Source of the DNA: Podochytrium sp. JEL0797
Taxonomy: Eukaryota; Chytridiomycota; Chytridiomycetes; Chytridiales; Chytriomycetaceae
Direction: 5' to 3'
DNA: 41,703 nucleotides
Assembly: GCA_027596195.1 (NCBI GenBank)
Contig: JADGJG010000114.1
Location: forward strand, 1-41,703
In this document: positions 11,372 through 21,758 of the stretch, in pieces
Layout of the letters: every line of letters begins with the position of its first letter
How positions within the stretch are numbered: position 1 is the first letter of the stretch
The notes under the pieces: model-generated
The model's database searches: none
The model's input: only the letters and a program-made list of their open reading frames with translations
What the model was told of the DNA's origin: nothing
Translations under genes and position numbers: made by a program

Positions 11372-12451
11372 TTATTGACCTTCAATAACGAGCACCATCT
11401 TTCCAACCGACCTTCCCGATTTCACAACCTGTAAGGATTCCACACCATCTTCGAGCGAACAAGTTGCCACCCTCATAAGGGGCTGCATTTCAGGATGCTC
11501 CTCCAACCACCGAACCACGGTTTGCAAATGGCTGCCACCCATACTCGCTCCATTAAACACAAGTTTCGTAGCCTTTCCAACCGCGTTGTGCCACTTGATG
11601 TAACCAAAGAACTTGATCACGTCCACAAGCCCACCCTCCTTCTTCCCAGGAACATTGGTGACATAATATCCATTCGATGCCATTCCCGCCAACCCACCAA
11701 ACCCGCCAACATTGTCCAGAGTGAAATCCACCAGCGTTTTGGAACCCGCCAAACTCTCTTCAACCATTTCGCTGGTATAATCAATCACACGCGTGGCGCC
11801 CAGCTCGAGACAATATTTCGCGTTTCGCGCAGAACAGACTGCAATCACATTCGGCACGTTGTAGAAATGACGCGCGAGAATCACGGCCGCGCTTCCAATG
11901 CCACCACTTGCACCAACAACCATAACAGTTTGCACTGGAGGCGTGTCCCTGGAAAAGCTCTGACGGCCAAACCGCGGATCGCACGCAAACGCAGACATGG
12001 CCGTGATCCAAACAAGCGGAACAGACGCAGCAAAACTCCAAGACATATTCCCCGGTTTCGCAACAACCTCCGATTCATCAAACACGCCAAACTCCGCAAA
12101 CGATCCCCCCGTCATCAAATGATGCCCACCAAGAACGTGATCGCCGACATTCCACTTGGACACAAGCGGGCCTTTGGCAGCCACGATTCCCGCGCCATCC
12201 ACTCCCAAGGCGAAGGGGAACGGAGGCATGGGATGGTTAGGCGCGTGGGCGTACGTGCCGTCAACGTACATAATGTCGGCGGGATTCGCACTCGCCGTTT
12301 TCATTTGGACAAGGACTTGGGAGCCCGAAACTTGTGGGATGGGAAAGTCGGTCTGGAGGGTGATGGCGGCGAGTGGATCACTTCGAGAGAGGTGAGATGC
12401 AACGAGTGCTTTCATGGATGTTTTTTGGTCGTTGTGTTCGAGGGTTTGCAT
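11372..12451 (-). CDS. MDR-superfamily NAD(P)H oxidoreductase (ToxD/enoyl-reductase-like)
   Basis: Single-exon frame of 359 residues; an alternative start Met lies at residue 13, just before KALVASHLSR. A GroES-like N-terminal fold contains ANPADIMYVDGTY, FPFALGVDGAGIV and WNVGDHVLGG. A Rossmann fold follows with the dinucleotide motif VVGASGGIGSAAVILA and LGATRVIDY. The structural-zinc Cys cluster of classical alcohol dehydrogenases is absent, as in quinone- or enoyl-reductase-like members. It is probably a cytosolic NADPH-dependent reductase; the substrate cannot be read from sequence. No biosynthetic cluster surrounds it. Confidence 0.85.
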   Translation of the reverse strand: MQTLEHNDQKTSMKALVASHLSRSDPLAAITLQTDFPIPQVSGSQVLVQMKTASANPADIMYVDGTYAHAPNHPMPPFPFALGVDGAGIVAAKGPLVSKWNVGDHVLGGHHLMTGGSFAEFGVFDESEVVAKPGNMSWSFAASVPLVWITAMSAFACDPRFGRQSFSRDTPPVQTVMVVGASGGIGSAAVILARHFYNVPNVIAVCSARNAKYCLELGATRVIDYTSEMVEESLAGSKTLVDFTLDNVGGFGGLAGMASNGYYVTNVPGKKEGGLVDVIKFFGYIKWHNAVGKATKLVFNGASMGGSHLQTVVRWLEEHPEMQPLMRVATCSLEDGVESLQVVKSGRSVGKMVLVIEGQ

Positions 12452-12671
12452 CCGCAGATGAAGGGTTCGGAGTCGGGTTCAACACGTGTCTCGGCGGGAC
12501 AACTCAGTTATTCGCGAAACCCAGTATCTTGAGCATGGAACGCGGGAGAAATCAGCCGTCTTCGTGTTCTAGGTCCCTGGATTATCCTACTATTTAAAAC
12601 TGAACAACGTATTTATGAATTTAAATGCCGCAGCTCGGCACTCTTTTGAAGAAAATAACAGGAAGAATTCA

Positions 12672-15565
12672 TCACAACTTTGTAGCACTCTCCTTCCTCT
12701 CCACTTGAGTAAACTGAGCAACAAATTGAGAAGCAAGCAGTTCGCTCGCCATCTCCACCTCACATTCCTCGTTAAATCCTTCACGGAATGTTCTAATGCA
12801 CACCACTGATCCACACTGCGAGATAGTGGTTTCTGGAGTAATAGAATAACTCCACACTTTCAATGTCGAGCGCAAGGAAACCCACCGTCTTTTATGCAAA
12901 GATTGAATCTCCCCAATCACCTTAAACCATTCCGACCAACGCAACAGCATTTTCTGCTGCCGAAACCGAAACGCGATTGGATTCTTGTCAATTTGGATCC
13001 GAACCACACGTTCGCGGCCAAATTGTCCAAACTTCTTGACGGAAAGACTCGGGGCAACACTCGCGGCACGACTCGGGGTGGCACTCGGAGATCGACTGGA
13101 TCTTTTCGATACTGCAACTGCCGAGGACTTTCTATTCACCTTACTGCGTTCGTCTGTTGAGCTGATGGCTGTTTTACTTCCAGATTGAGAGTCAACGGGA
13201 CCTTTGACGGGCGACTTAGCTCCCGCTCGCGCAGCAAGACGAGCCCAGACTCTTGGCAAAACCATCAACGCCAGTGTCAATGTACACGCCACCCACACGC
13301 AGGCATCTTGCTTCATGGGGAAGTTGAAGTCCGGCTCTCCTTCTCCCATGATCATGGTCAACCCAAACGCGGACGCGGTTCCCAAAGCCACAAAAATTAA
13401 CTGATCACATTCATTGTACTCTCCGTGTGGCACGACTCGCAACGAGTAAACACACCCGCAAAGAACTGCAAACAGCCCAATGTTGAATACAAGAATAGCA
13501 ATTTCTATCGCACTGGAATGACGATCTGATGAGCTGCATGAGTAGAAAGAATTGCTTCCTACAGCCACCTGAGAAGAATCTGTCGACAGAGTTTTCGCAA
13601 CCGCCACAAGAATACACTCAATCAGAACCAAGACTGCGCCCACGATTCTCGAATTCATGACAAGCTGTTGAATTCTCGCCTTTCTGGAATCTTGAACACC
13701 CCCAAAAAGTTTCACAAGCACAATAGTTTTGGAGAGCACCGCGGAAACGACGCAAGAATATCCAACGAGGAGCAAGATGCGTTTGAGATTGCAATTCAAC
13801 AAATTCGGTTGCAGCAAACTGAGGAGGGTAGACGCGTATCCAAGCATACAACCAATAACTAATACCACTGGCTCAATAATTGTTTTGTTCACGGTCCGAG
13901 TTCTAGCAATGCCAAATATCAAACCCATGGCCAGGATCAGCCCAGAAACGCCAAAACTCAGCACCGTCTGTCCTTGGAAGTTGTGGACATTATAATACAG
14001 CATAATGGGCTGTGGTGGGCCGTCGGGAGGAGGGATGGACGAGCCTAAAAAATCGTGCGTAAGAATCCCAGCAGCATGAATAAAAAATAAATATACAAAA
14101 CCTCCGAAAAAAATAGGAGAAATCCCAGGGTAATTCGTGAAATTCGTTCCTTGCAGATTGGTTTGGCCGAAACACGTTTTGTTATAAAAATCGCCATTGT
14201 ATTGGCACGGCCAATGTGGCATAATTAGATCCCCGTATTGGTTAAGTAAAAGCGGCTGAATCATTGCTCCGTTGTATCCTAAAGTACGTGTTTAGGATAT
14301 TGCAAAAGTTAAAACATAAATTTTACCTGTATTTTTGAACAAGGTAAAGTTCATCGATGACTGGAGCTCACGAGAGGCCAGTTGCTCACGCGAATAATTC
14401 CCATTTGACTTCATCAACTCATTTAATCCAACAAGGATATTCATTACGCAATCAAAAGCATTCGGAGCGTTAAAGTATTCATACGCATACTTCAAAGGAA
14501 GCATGTCAGAATCCATTTGCGCAATCTCCAGAAACTTTTGATAAAACTCGGTTATAATCGGTGCTGGATTGCCAGAATCCAAGGGAGCCAGTGGCGACAA
14601 AGAAACAAATCCTTGAGCATATGAAAGATCTTTTGGATCCGATTCATCCAACGCGTTATTGGAAATCCAGACATGATTTGGCGACACCAACCCCATTTCT
14701 CCAAGAGCAGAATAAACAGCCGAAGTATATCCATTGCCTCTTTGCCCCAAGAAGATTATATAGCGAGCATCCACCAGCTTAAGGATCTGAAATGCCGAAA
14801 CAATATCGATATTCGAGAAGCCTGTCAGAATGGCGATCTCTGCCAGAATTCTGATGTTTTGTCGCTCCAAGGTAGCTTTAATATCGTAAAAATCTATATA
14901 GCCACAAACATGGAATCATAAGAAATAGCCAGTAGAAAGTCGCATGTGCTCTCACCTCCTTGCGCGTACGCGTCGTCACTTTCATAAACGATCGCTACGC
15001 GTTTCACATTCCAAATATTCAGCAACTGAAGCAAATACTGTCCATAACCGTACGATGGAAACGTCCTCCAAAAGTATGGATAATTGTGTTTGTTGGAGAG
15101 AGTTTGTGAAGCAGAGGACCCCGAACAGTATGGAATTTGAGCGTGAGAAAGCGCCTCCGCAGGTCCGAGGGCCGTGCTGCTGAACTGTGTTCCAAATACG
15201 GCAATCACGTCCGTGTGTTTGTTGATGATATCGTCGGCCATGATGGAAGAAGCCCAACCACCGGACGCGCCCATATAATCATTTTGCACCGTGGGCCACC
15301 AGGGTCCACAATCAGTGAATCTTTTGATGTTGACAGTCACTCCAGGCAAGATGGTGGAACTGTTGTTGATGATTTCAACGGCGGCCATGCCTCCCAAATC
15401 CGAGAAATACGGCAATCCGCTGGACAAGCTTGTCTGATCAAGGGACGCGTTCGTGTTTATCATGGCAGGAAAGCCCATTACTAGAGATCCATTCAACTCG
15501 AGGGGAAAGTAGCAGTAGTTTTTCACAAATACAAGTGTGATATTCACGTTGGAGATCGCCATCAT
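12672..15565 (-). CDS. GABA-B-type class C GPCR, R2 (intact)
   Basis: Exons 15565-14956, 14893-14327, 14278-14102 and 14044-12672 (introns of 62, 48, 57 and 48-62 bp range, all phase 1) encode 908 residues. The 57-bp third intron is a multiple of three, so the unspliced frame stays open. Residues about 1-450 form a venus-flytrap ligand domain (GVTVNIKRFTDCGPWWP, NYPYFWRTFPSYGYG). The GSSIPPPDG linker follows, then seven helices (about 475-735), a Ser/Arg/Lys-rich linker, and a C-terminal domain (about 800-905) with LLRWSEWF, IQSLHKRRWVSLRS and VCIRTFREG. The receptor family senses small ligands through G proteins in animals and Dictyostelium; the ligand here is unknown. MAISNVNIT starts the homology and no signal peptide is visible. 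It is divergent to the ATG15-like lipase. Confidence 0.88.
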
Positions 15566-16346
15566 TTTTTGAACAGTTCTTTCCAAATCCCGAAACTGAT
15601 TACTTAAAGTTCTTGCACCCCTAGATGCAACTGGTTTTTATTGGAAAATATCTTCGAGCCGAAAAAGCACCTTTTTCCCGCCCACCCCCCCCCCCCCCCC
15701 CCACGAAAGGAGGAGTCAAGGAAAGTCGTTCCAACTTGATGCGGCCAAATAAACGTTTTTTTTCTCTCCGCGAAACCCTCTTTGTGGACTTCATTTATAT
15801 TTCACCATGGAAGTGTGGTTTTTAGAGAAAAGGGCTTGATGCGTCATATTCTGCACCCATCGCGATGCACTCAAACACTGTGCACGAGAGAACCCCAGAA
15901 GAATTTCTGTTATTATAATAATATCAGTCGTGTCAGAGAAGCTGAAGCCGAACCGAAGCGGTGCCGTTGCGGAAGCCTTCACTGGAGTGAGATTTTCCAG
16001 TTTAAAGCGCCAGGTAGAGGAAAGTAGATGGGCGGTTACGCCATTGGAATCGGTCATTTTACACGTAATTATGTGAATAAGATTCTAAACCGAGACCGGC
16101 CTAAAGATCCAGTGAATGACCACATGCTCCCGGCCTCAATATTTAAAAAAAAACCCCCCAGCGTCAAAAGCTATGCTGACGCACATGTATTGAAGAAAAC
16201 AGACGCAAATCGCGACAGCAAAAACTACCAACGCCAAAAAGGATAAGAAAAACTATTGAAGAGGAACCGCTCGCTTCCCGTCCAAAAAAAGGGGGAATCG
16301 TTCCGGAAAAATCAAAAACAAAAACATATCAATAATATCATCCGCA
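15566..16346. promoter_or_regulatory. divergent intergenic region R2 / ATG15
   Basis: This 781-bp gap separates the starts of R2 (-) and the lipase (+) and should hold both promoters. It contains an uninterrupted run of 18 C (15685-15702) and several A-rich stretches. ORFs in it (for example 16028-16246) have no recognisable content. No clear TATA box was identified. Confidence 0.4.
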
Positions 16347-18077
16347 ATGTCACCACACCGCAACCTGTCCAAGTTACTCGATTCGAATCCCCTCATATGG
16401 CTCTTATTGGCATCGCTCGCTCTCCTCTCTTCTGCATCCGCCTCCTCTGCACCCGTCGCACGCTTCGAAATGAAACTTGATTCGATCATCGAAGCGGGGT
16501 ATTCCACGTACACTCACCAGCCACACATCTACGCCCAGTCCTTCACACCCTCTGATCCCGATTCTGTATTGTGGAGCCTTGATGATGCTATGTCAATGAC
16601 CTCCCAGCCAGCGGCGCCACCCACGTCATTCCACGTGAAGCCAAAGCGAGGATCGCTGCCCTTGTGGTCTCACCATGCGAAAGTAACCACAACCTCCGTT
16701 TGGAATCCACCGCACCGAATCTCAAAAGTTTCCCTATGACACAGCGCCAGAAGGAATCGAACCCGGATTCGCAATCGCACATTTTGGCCCACCGCGATAT
16801 CCTGCTCCCTGATCCATCAGACAAGGAAACCGTCCTCACAATGGCGCTCATGGCATTCAACGCATACTACGAACCAGTGAATCCGGAATGGGTCGCCATT
16901 CCTGGCTGGAACGCGGTACTTGAACCTTCCCATTTCGCAAGCTTCGACCAACTCACCCCTGCCTCTTTTTATTAGACGGATGAATTCGGATCCACGAAAA
17001 CCGCTATCCGGGGCTACATTTTCAAATCGACCGACCCGAACGTCAAGATTGCGACCATCGTTTTGAAAGGAACTTCCATAAACCTGTTTGCGGGAGGATT
17101 CAATGACAAACTGAACGACAACAAGATGTTTTCGTGTTGTTGTGGGAAAGCCGTGAGTCTGCTTGGGGGTTTTTTGGCAAAACGCGTACGAGCTAACCAA
17201 TCGAATGCAGGGTTGGAGCTGGAGAGCCGTCGAAGGATGCAACTGCTCAAACGGAGCCGCCACAGAATGCCAAAGTACGTCACCGCCCCCACCACCTCAC
17301 CCCCATCCTCACCCACCAACCCCCCCCCCCACAGCCCAATGCGTCGAAGAATCCTCAGACTACAAAGAATCCTATTACCGCCTCGCCACAACCATCGCCT
17401 CCGTCGCCATGATCCAACACCCCTTCCACACCCTCTGGGTAACAGGCCACTCCCTCGGCGGCTCCCTCGCCTCCCTCATCGCCCTCACTTTCGACCTCCC
17501 CGCAATCACATTCGAAACCCCTGGTGACCTCCTTTTCGCGAAACGTATCGGTCTCCTACCACCTCTCGTGCCTCAAAACCTTCACCCATTGAGCACTTCC
17601 GAATCCGCTTTCGAAACGCGTCAACTGCAGCACGGCGACGCGTCCGATTGGGCTCCATTCCTCGACACGCTCGAGATTTACCAGTTTGGAAACGACGGAG
17701 ACCCAATCTACCTCGGCACATGCATGAACGGGATCTACAGTTCCTGTTGGATCGGCGGATACGCGATTGAAACCAAGTGCCATGTCGGCAAAGAATGCGT
17801 GTACAACCTCGACAGCGACGGAAAGAAGGGCGGAAGTGGAGCGAAACTGTCGCTTCAATCCGACGAACGGGAAACGATCCAACCTCCCATGATTCGCGGA
17901 ACTGTCCGTCACGCAACATCCCGCCTCCTGGCGTCTGAAAGTATCAACAACCATCGAATTCAATTCGTGATTGACGAGTTGATCAAAAAGTGGGAATATG
18001 CGCCGGATTGTGCCGTGAATAGTGCGAGGGGAGGGGAACGGTGTGTGGATTGTGAAAAGTGGAAATGGTTGCCGTAG
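16347..18077 (+). CDS. ATG15: ATG15-like autophagic-body lipase
   Basis: Exon blocks 16347-16915, 16976-17152, 17211-17274 and 17335-18077 (60-, 58- and 60-bp introns). Atg15 is a vacuolar phospholipase that breaks the membrane of autophagic bodies. Supporting motifs: an N-terminal anchor (LIWLLLASLALLSSA), IRGYIFKSTDPNVKIATIVLK followed by DKLNDNKMFSCCCG, the lipase nucleophile elbow TGHSLGGSLASL, PAITFETPGD, and YAIETKCHVGK. One problem: the frame changes between SLPLWSHH (frame of 16347) and NHNLRLEST (next exon frame) at about 16675-16690. This is either a 1-bp indel or a 59-bp intron (16625-16683) that would remove the conserved SLPLxxHH segment. If real, the indel kills the gene; otherwise it is an assembly error. 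Identity is firm, intactness is not. Confidence 0.85.
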
Positions 18078-18124
18078 TTTCGTATGCATTAATAAAAAGC
18101 GCATTCATTTATATTCTGCGTGTG

Positions 18125-18305
18125 TGCAATCTTGACAGTGGTAACTGTCGCTTCAAGAAGGCGCCCAAGAAATGATCCAACACCGCACTCTTCGCGGAAC
18201 TTCCCGACAGAATCCAATTGGCGAGTTAACCAAAAAGTGGGAATACGCGCCCGATTGTGCCGTGAATAGTGCGAGGGGAGAGTGTGTGGATTGTGAAAAA
18301 TGAAA
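18125..18305 (+). pseudogene. second copy of the lipase 3' end (relic)
   Basis: Starting 48 bp after the lipase stop, the sequence repeats parts of its last exon. AACTGTCGCTTCAA, a fragment with TCGCGGAACT, and a long stretch (18223-18303) beginning ACCAAAAAGTGGGAATACGC repeat the KKWEYAPDCAVNSARG-CVDCEK coding. Internal deletions remove most of the exon. It lies between the lipase and the 3' end of R3. Confidence 0.75.
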
Positions 18306-18463
18306 ATGGCTGTTCTGTGTGATTGAAGATTCGAAAGTGGATTGAGGAAGTTTTTCTCTGAGATTTTAACGAACGCTTTAATTTGAGTAAGAATAATACA
18401 AAATGTGAATCAGGGACCACAAAATAAAAGTGTTGAAAGACGAGAATTTGAAAATGAAATTCA

Positions 18464-21302
18464 TTACAACTGACCACCACTCTCCACCAAAGCAAACTGA
18501 GACGCAAATTGCGATGCAAGCGTATCACTTGCAAACTCCATCTCACACTCATCATTAATTCCGTCACGGAAGGTTCTAACGCAAACAACTGACCCAACAT
18601 GCGAGATTCTGGTTTCTGGTCCAATCGAATAACACCACACTGCCGCCGACGAGCGCAAGGTGACCCACTGTCTTCCATGCAAAGATTGAATATCACCAAT
18701 CACACCAAACCATTCCGACCAACGCAAAAGTAGTTTCTGCTGCCGGCAACGAAATGCGATTGGATTCTTGTCAATGAGGATTCGAAGAACGCGTTCACGG
18801 CCATTTTGTTCAAACTTGCGAGCACTCGAGGAACGACTGCCCTTTTTTGCAACTGCAACACGAGCAGCCTCGGACTTTCGATTCGCCTTGTTGTGCTCGT
18901 CTTTCGAGTCGTTGACAGTCTTGCTTCCAGAACTCAAGGCCCCCTCTTTCGCTTCCAACCGCATGACAAGAATGGAACTCGATAATCTTGGGAAAATCAT
19001 CAGCACGAGCGTCAACGTGCACACTACCCACACACAGGCATCTTGCTTCATGGGGAAGTTGAAATCGGGGACTCCCCCACCAGACATGATCATGGTCAAT
19101 CCAAACGCAGACGCGATTCCCAAGGCCACAAAAACCAATTGGTCGCATTCATTGTACTCTCCATGCGGCACCACGCGCAACGAGTAAATGCACCCACAAA
19201 GAACTGCAAACAGCCCAAGATTGAACACAACGATTGTAATTTCTACAGCACTAGGAGCACCCACTGACGCTGCACCACATGAGTAGAATGAATAGTTTCC
19301 TACAACCACCAGGGGGGGATCTGTTGAGAGAGACTTTGCAACAGCCACAAGAACACATTCAATGACCACCAAGATGGCACCCAAGATTCTCGAACTCATC
19401 ACAAGCTTGCGAATCCTCTCTTTTCCAGGAACTTGAACACCACCAAACAGATTCACAATAACAAGGGTTTTGGACAGAACCGTGCAACTGACGAGGGAAT
19501 ATCCCACAAGGAGCAAGATGCGCTTGAGATTGCAATTCATCAAATTTGGTTGCAGAAAACTGATGAGCGTAGAAACGTATCCAAGCATGCAACCAAGGGC
19601 CAACACCACTGGCTCGATAATTGTTTTGTTTGCGGTCCGAGTCGCGCCGAGACAGATTATCAAAACCATGCCAAATATGAGCCCAGAAACGCCAAAACTC
19701 AGCACCGCCCGTCCTTGAAAGTTTTGGGCTTCATAGTACAGCATAATGGGCTGTGGTGGCCCATCGGGGGGCGGGATGGACGAGCCTAAAAGTCTTTGCG
19801 TGAGCATCCTGGCAGCAAGCATGAAAAAATAAAGATACAAAACCTCCATAAAAATTTGAATTTTCCGGATAGCTCGTGAAATTCGTTCCTTCCTGATTGG
19901 TTTGACCAATAAACGTTGTATTAAACCCATCTCCATTGTACTGGTATGCTGCATATGGGAGATCAAGATCCCCATATTGGTTCAGTGAAATTGGTTCAAA
20001 CATCGTTCCATTATATCCTTCAATAAATTAATATTTGAATGTTCAATCCGAAAGTTTACCTGTATTTTGGAACAAAGTGAAGTTCATCAAGGATTGCAGT
20101 TCACGAGAGGTCAATTGATTGAGCGAATAATTTCCGTTTGACTTCATCAACTCGTCCAACCCAATGAGGATATTCATAACACAATCAAACGCCGGCGCAG
20201 CGTTAAAATATTGATACGCGTAATTTAAAGGAAACGTTTCAGAATCTAAATTCGAAATCTCCAAGAGTTGTTGATAAAACTCGCCAATAATTGGAGTTGG
20301 ATTTGAATAATCTACTTGCGGCATTGGTTGAAAAGAGACATATCCTTGAACAAAGTAAGGAGTTTGATGCTCATCCAATGAATTGTCAGAAATCCAAACA
20401 TGGTCAGGCGACACCAAGCCCATTTCCCCAAGTGCATAATAAATTGCAGGGACAAATCCGTTGTTGGTGTTGCCCAAGAGAATTATATAACGTGCGTCCA
20501 CCACGTTCAATATCTGATATGCCGAAATAATGTCGATGTGCGAAAATCTTGTCGGAATGGCAACGTCTGCCAGAATTCTAATATTTCGCTGCTCCAAGGC
20601 TGCTTTAATATCGTAAAAATCTAAATTGCCACAATAGTGGATACATAAGATATAGCCTCGAGAAAGGTGCGCGCGAAATAGGTGCGCATTCTCACCTCCA
20701 AGCGCGAAACTGTCATCCATTTCATAAACGATTGCCACGCGTTTTACATTCCAATTATTCAATAACTGAAGCAAATGTTTCCCATAACCGTAAGATGGAA
20801 GAATCCTCCAGAAGTATGTATATTTGTGTTTGTTGGACAGTCGCTGAGAGGCAGACGACCCGGAGCAATATGGAATTTGAGCATACGAAAGAGCCTCTGC
20901 AGATATGATGGCTGTTCTGCTAAACTCTGTTCCAAACACGGCAATCACGTCCTTGTGTTTGTTGATGATATCGTCAGCCATAATGGATGAAGCCCAACCA
21001 CCCGACGCGCCAAAGTAATCATTTTCGACTGTCGGCCACCACGGTCCGCAGTCAGTGAATCGCTTTATATTGACAGTAACTCCGGGCAATATAGTGGAAC
21101 TATTGTTGATGATTTCAACGGCGGCCATGCCTCCCAAATCGGAGAAATATGGAAACCCACTGGGCAAATATATCTGGTCCATGGACGCGCTCGTGTTGAT
21201 CATTGCCGTAAAGTCGGTGACGAGAGATCCATTCAATTCGAGTGGGAAGAAGCAGTATTCATTCACGAAACCGATGGTGATGTTCACGTTGGAGATCGCC
21301 AT
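18464..21302 (-). CDS. GABA-B-type class C GPCR, R3 (intact)
   Basis: Exons 21302-20696, 20620-20060, 20017-19844 and 19785-18464 (introns of 75, 42, 58 bp) encode 887 residues, closely related to R2. An apparent frameshift near 19830 is explained by the third intron (donor GTTTTG, acceptor TTTTAG), which restores GGSSIPPPDG. It has the venus-flytrap ligand domain (NIKRFTDCGPWWP, NKHKYTYFWRILPSYGYG), the linker, seven helices, and the shared C-terminal domain (LLLRWSEWFGVIGDIQSLHG, WVTLRS, VCVRTFRDG). The start MAISNVNIT lacks a signal peptide. An upstream in-frame extension exists but has no ATG-led secretory sequence. The 3' end converges on the lipase and its relic. Confidence 0.88.
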
Positions 21303-21416
21303 CGTGTTTCGTGTGTGGACAATTCTTGCCAATCCCGAAAATAAAGTGCGCCTGCGACCACTAATACCGGGATGATAATTTGAGCGTAAAGTGGGATGAG
21401 TAGCTAGACCCACAAG

Positions 21417-21612
21417 CGGATCAAAGAGTGGGAATACGCGCCCGATTGTGCTGTGAATAGTGCGAGGGGAGGAGACCCGTGTGTGGATTGTGAAAAGTGG
21501 GTAATTTCGTATTCCTTAATATTAAAGTGCATTCTTTTTGTGTGTGTGCAAGCTTTAACTGGAAGAAGGGTGTGAAACTGTAGCTTCCGATTCGCGGAAC
21601 AGTTGACTTTTG
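21417..21612 (+). pseudogene. further lipase 3'-end relics upstream of R3
   Basis: 21421-21502 repeats the lipase C-terminal coding (AAAGAGTGGGAATACGCGCC through TGTGTGGATTGTGAAAAGTG), and 21503-21560 repeats its 3' flank (TTTCGTATTCCTTAATATTA, GTGTGTGTGCAA). A second piece (about 21561-21607) resembles the exon further upstream (GGAAGAAGG, GAAACTGTAGCTT, GATTCGCGGAAC). The pieces are out of original order, so repeated unequal exchange is likely. The block lies in the divergent gap between R3 and the gene at 21759. Confidence 0.7.
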
Positions 21613-21758
21613 TGTGATTATCAGAATCTGATTGGACTCGTGCCCAATGAAACGCGAAAGTTTTCTTTGTTTGTCCCTTGGTTCCAGCGACACTTTCTGA
21701 TTGGGCGAATGGAAAAAAGTTCGATTTCCAATTTTTTTCAATTTTTTTTCCTTTTCAA

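Noticed and set aside
11495..12532. 345-codon plus-strand frame opposite the MDR oxidoreductase
   Set aside because: Antisense shadow of a clear coding gene; Arg/His-rich translation with no motif.
16028..16246. 72-codon ORF in the R2/ATG15 gap
   Set aside because: No homology, signal or conserved neighbour; likely chance.
16625..16683. 59-bp intron to repair the ATG15 frame
   Set aside because: Phase fits, but it would remove the conserved SLPLxxHH segment; left as an alternative, not adopted.
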